DNA of 64,000 nucleotides from Pseudomonadota bacterium. Lineage in GTDB: Bacteria > Myxococcota_A > Polyangia > Haliangiales > Haliangiaceae. The position numbers and the translations under genes were made by a program. Location of the stretch: positions 46,507 to 110,506 of the forward strand of contig JAKSDA010000027.1 in the NCBI GenBank assembly GCA_022360315.1. The letters are read 5' to 3'. Positions 62,195 through 64,000 of the stretch are shown one piece after another. Position 1 is the first letter of the stretch; every line of letters starts with the position of its first letter. The notes beneath the pieces were generated by a model. That model saw only the letters and a list, made by a program, of their open reading frames with translations. It searched no databases and was not told the origin of the DNA.

Positions 62195-62479
62195 GCACTC
62201 TGCACTGGTAGCCAGCATGATTTCTCGGCAATGGTGCTGACGACGATCACCGTGAGGGTTGTTGCCGGTCTGCGCACAGCCGGGTTTTGTCGCTGAATCA
62301 CCGCAAAAAATTACCTCGGCGTATCGTCTTTTCTCTGCTGTCGCAGATACTATTGAGTGAAAGAAAGGATGCATGCGAATGATTGCGGCTGCTGATAGCA
62401 CCTACCTGAGTAGGTATCACCCGAAACGCTCCTGGCGCGGAGACCGGTATCTCCGCCAATCAAACGCATTGGGAGGGAA
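62195..62479. other. Upstream region of the terminal lipoprotein gene
   Basis: No gene was found in 285 bp. The stretch carries the two inverted repeats listed at 62400-62456 and a strong ribosome site (GGGAGGG) just before 62480. Confidence 0.5.
62400..62456. promoter_or_regulatory. Two inverted repeats before the lipoprotein gene
   Basis: ACCTAC-ctga-GTAGGT at 62400-62415 and GCGGAGA-ccggta-TCTCCGC at 62437-62456 are perfect. They sit 24-80 bp upstream of the start codon, the usual place for operators or an RNA hairpin controlling translation. Confidence 0.35.
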
Positions 62480-63694
62480 ATGATGCGCAGGTTGATGGAT
62501 TCACGATATTCACAAAAGTGGACAGCAGACACTCGCGTCGGCGGTTTGACTGTCGCGAGTAGGGCTGCTGCGAGTTTGGCCGTTGCGGTTTTCGTTGCGC
62601 TCGCGGCTGCGGGGTGCAGTTTTTCGCCCTCGCAGGACTACGACGACCGCAGCGTGACCACGGCCGACAGCGATCGTCACGGTTTCCTGGTCGATTGCGG
62701 CGATAATGGCATCGTCGAACCCAATACCGACGAGACTTGTAACCACGGGAAACACATGCCGTGGCGCATCGCGGACTCCCCCACGACCAATAATCTTGCG
62801 GCGGTATGGTCAGCCGGCGCCGGTGAGGCCATCGCCGTGGGCCACGATGTGATCTTGTACTACGGCAACGAGCGCTGGAATACAGCGTGGACCTATAGCG
62901 CGCGCAGTCACTACATCCATCTCCACGACGTATGGGGCTCTAGCAGCAACAACGTGTTTGCCGTGGGCAAACGACAGTACCGCAGAAGCGGCACACGCTT
63001 TCCGCTGATCTTGCACTACGACAGCCAGTGCTCGAGCGATAGCAGAGAATGCTGGCGCAAAGTGGAGCTGCCCGACTCGCTCGATCTCGAGCGGGTTTCG
63101 TTCACCAGCGTATGGGGCAGCGCAGCCGACGATGTCTACGTCGGTGGCGGGTCCGGACGCGGCCATATGCTGCTGCACTACGACGGTACTGGCTGGCAGG
63201 AACAGACGTTTCCCCGCGGCAACGGCGTCATATGGGGCCTTTGGGGCACCGCTGCCGATGATATCGTTGCCGCCACCTCATCGGGCATGGTCGCGCACTA
63301 TAACGGAACCGAGTGGTCGCGGATCAAATTACCGGATTCGGCGCCCATATTCGATATATGGGGCGCTGGGTCTGATCGGCTGTTCGCCGTCGGCACAACT
63401 CTCAGCTCATCGAACGAGCAGCCGATGCAGCATTACGACGGAACCAGCTGGGAGCGCGTATACGCGTTCACCAATGGAAGTTCTGTCTACGGCGTGTGGG
63501 GGGTCGGGCCCGATAATGTCTTTGCCATCAGCAGACGAGGGCGCATCCTGCACTACGATGGCAATCAATGGCGCAACGAGGAAGCCCCGACCGACATGGA
63601 TCTTCGAGGCATAGGAGGCCACGCTGCCAGCGGCGACCTCTTTGCCGTGGGCCAAGACGGCACCATCCTGCAGCGCATAGTCACCGGCCCGTAG
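62480..63694 (+). CDS. Lipoprotein with six WG-type beta-propeller repeats
   Basis: 404 residues; GGGAGGG is 2 nt before the first ATG and 5 nt before a second ATG at 62483. The lipobox is ALAAAGC. After a Cys-containing linker the mature protein contains six repeats of about 45-50 residues, each with a 'VWGSSSNNVFAVG'-type motif followed by 'LHYDGxxW' (for example SVWGSAADDVYVGG, GVWGVGPDNVFAIS). This is the pattern of a common deltaproteobacterial surface propeller. Enzymatic residues are not seen. It is probably an outer-membrane-exposed lipoprotein. Confidence 0.88.
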   Translation: MMRRLMDSRYSQKWTADTRVGGLTVASRAAASLAVAVFVALAAAGCSFSPSQDYDDRSVTTADSDRHGFLVDCGDNGIVEPNTDETCNHGKHMPWRIADSPTTNNLAAVWSAGAGEAIAVGHDVILYYGNERWNTAWTYSARSHYIHLHDVWGSSSNNVFAVGKRQYRRSGTRFPLILHYDSQCSSDSRECWRKVELPDSLDLERVSFTSVWGSAADDVYVGGGSGRGHMLLHYDGTGWQEQTFPRGNGVIWGLWGTAADDIVAATSSGMVAHYNGTEWSRIKLPDSAPIFDIWGAGSDRLFAVGTTLSSSNEQPMQHYDGTSWERVYAFTNGSSVYGVWGVGPDNVFAISRRGRILHYDGNQWRNEEAPTDMDLRGIGGHAASGDLFAVGQDGTILQRIVTGP

Positions 63695-64000
63695 CCGACG
63701 CCAACCCAGGGCGGTCAGGCGGCGGCGGAGACCTACTCAATGAGCTTGGCCACGGCGAACGGTGGCTCCCCTGCCAGGTACTCGAGCACTTCTTCGAGCT
63801 CGGACAGGGCAGTTGGCGACCACACGCTTCGTCGTCGTTCCGCCGCAACTCCGCCTGTACTTAGAGCCGGTCCAAAAACTCTCCGCGTCGCCAGAGCGCC
63901 GATCCATCACCGCCAGCGGGCTTGCTCGTCGGTCAAATACAGCCAGTATTCTCCACTCCTCGCCCACCCACTGGCGGCGCGCCTCGTCGCTCTGGCTCGG
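63695..64000. other. Right-edge gap without a complete gene
   Basis: Only short frames are present in the last 306 bp, apart from the ParE-like fragment listed separately. A gene might begin beyond the window. Confidence 0.45.
63733..63835 (-). pseudogene. Possible ParE-type toxin fragment
   Basis: A short minus-strand frame reads SVWSPTALSELEEVLEYLAG, then EPPFAVAKLIE and a TAG. This resembles the first helices of ParE/RelE-superfamily toxins (WSPxAxxDLxxIxxYI). The rest of the domain is missing and no antitoxin gene is visible upstream. It is a weak call on about 33 residues. Confidence 0.25.

Overview
The window looks like a myxobacterial chromosome (Myxococcota, most likely a Haliangiales/Nannocystineae-type organism). 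The evidence is high GC content, two proteins with MYXO-CTERM-type tails (Cys, membrane helix, Arg cluster), a MopE-like metal-binding motif, an AgmX/PglI-type protein, two Ser/Thr kinases fused to formylglycine-enzyme-like domains, many lipoproteins and a large NRPS locus. No tRNA, rRNA, CRISPR array or intact insertion sequence was recognised.

Layout. 1-14934: the 3' part of a non-ribosomal peptide locus. A multimodular synthetase open at the left edge (A-PCP-C-A-PCP-E-C-A-PCP-TE) is followed by a small synthetase with a truncated condensation domain plus A-PCP, and an FAD-dependent halogenase. Together they suggest a halogenated peptide containing Asn-like and Glu-like residues. 15013-20087: a small membrane protein, a GNAT-like protein, a Met/Gly-repeat Spy/CpxP-like protein and a large surface protein with carboxypeptidase-regulatory-like repeats. 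20129-29994: a decayed SDR gene, a lytic transglycosylase lipoprotein, an EEP-family hydrolase, QueD, a GT2 glycosyltransferase, a sulfatase-fold membrane enzyme, an orphan baseplate spike protein and a Uma2 nuclease.

31889-44471 is the most striking part. About ten same-strand genes, many overlapping by 4-30 bp, encode lipoproteins, three outer-membrane beta-barrels (one fused to a FlgO/CsgG-like domain), MotA, MotB, and a single protein that joins a FliF-like membrane part to a FliG-like rotor part. An AgmX/PglI-type protein follows. No other flagellar gene is present. I read this as a candidate non-flagellar, stator-driven envelope machine, possibly a gliding motor.

44448-48627 is a minus-strand three-gene operon (P-loop protein, large unknown protein, degenerate kinase-FGE fusion) that resembles multi-gene NTPase/kinase conflict or signalling systems. 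48769-56862 holds MYXO-CTERM proteins, dnaB with a possible 25-codon leader peptide, a kinase with a degenerate FGE domain, a MAPEG protein, a 39-residue lipoprotein, a PLP aminotransferase and Pth2. 57177-63694 holds two large or repeat-bearing lipoproteins separated by a gene-poor stretch with LysR and Coq4 remnants. The right edge contains only a possible ParE-like remnant.
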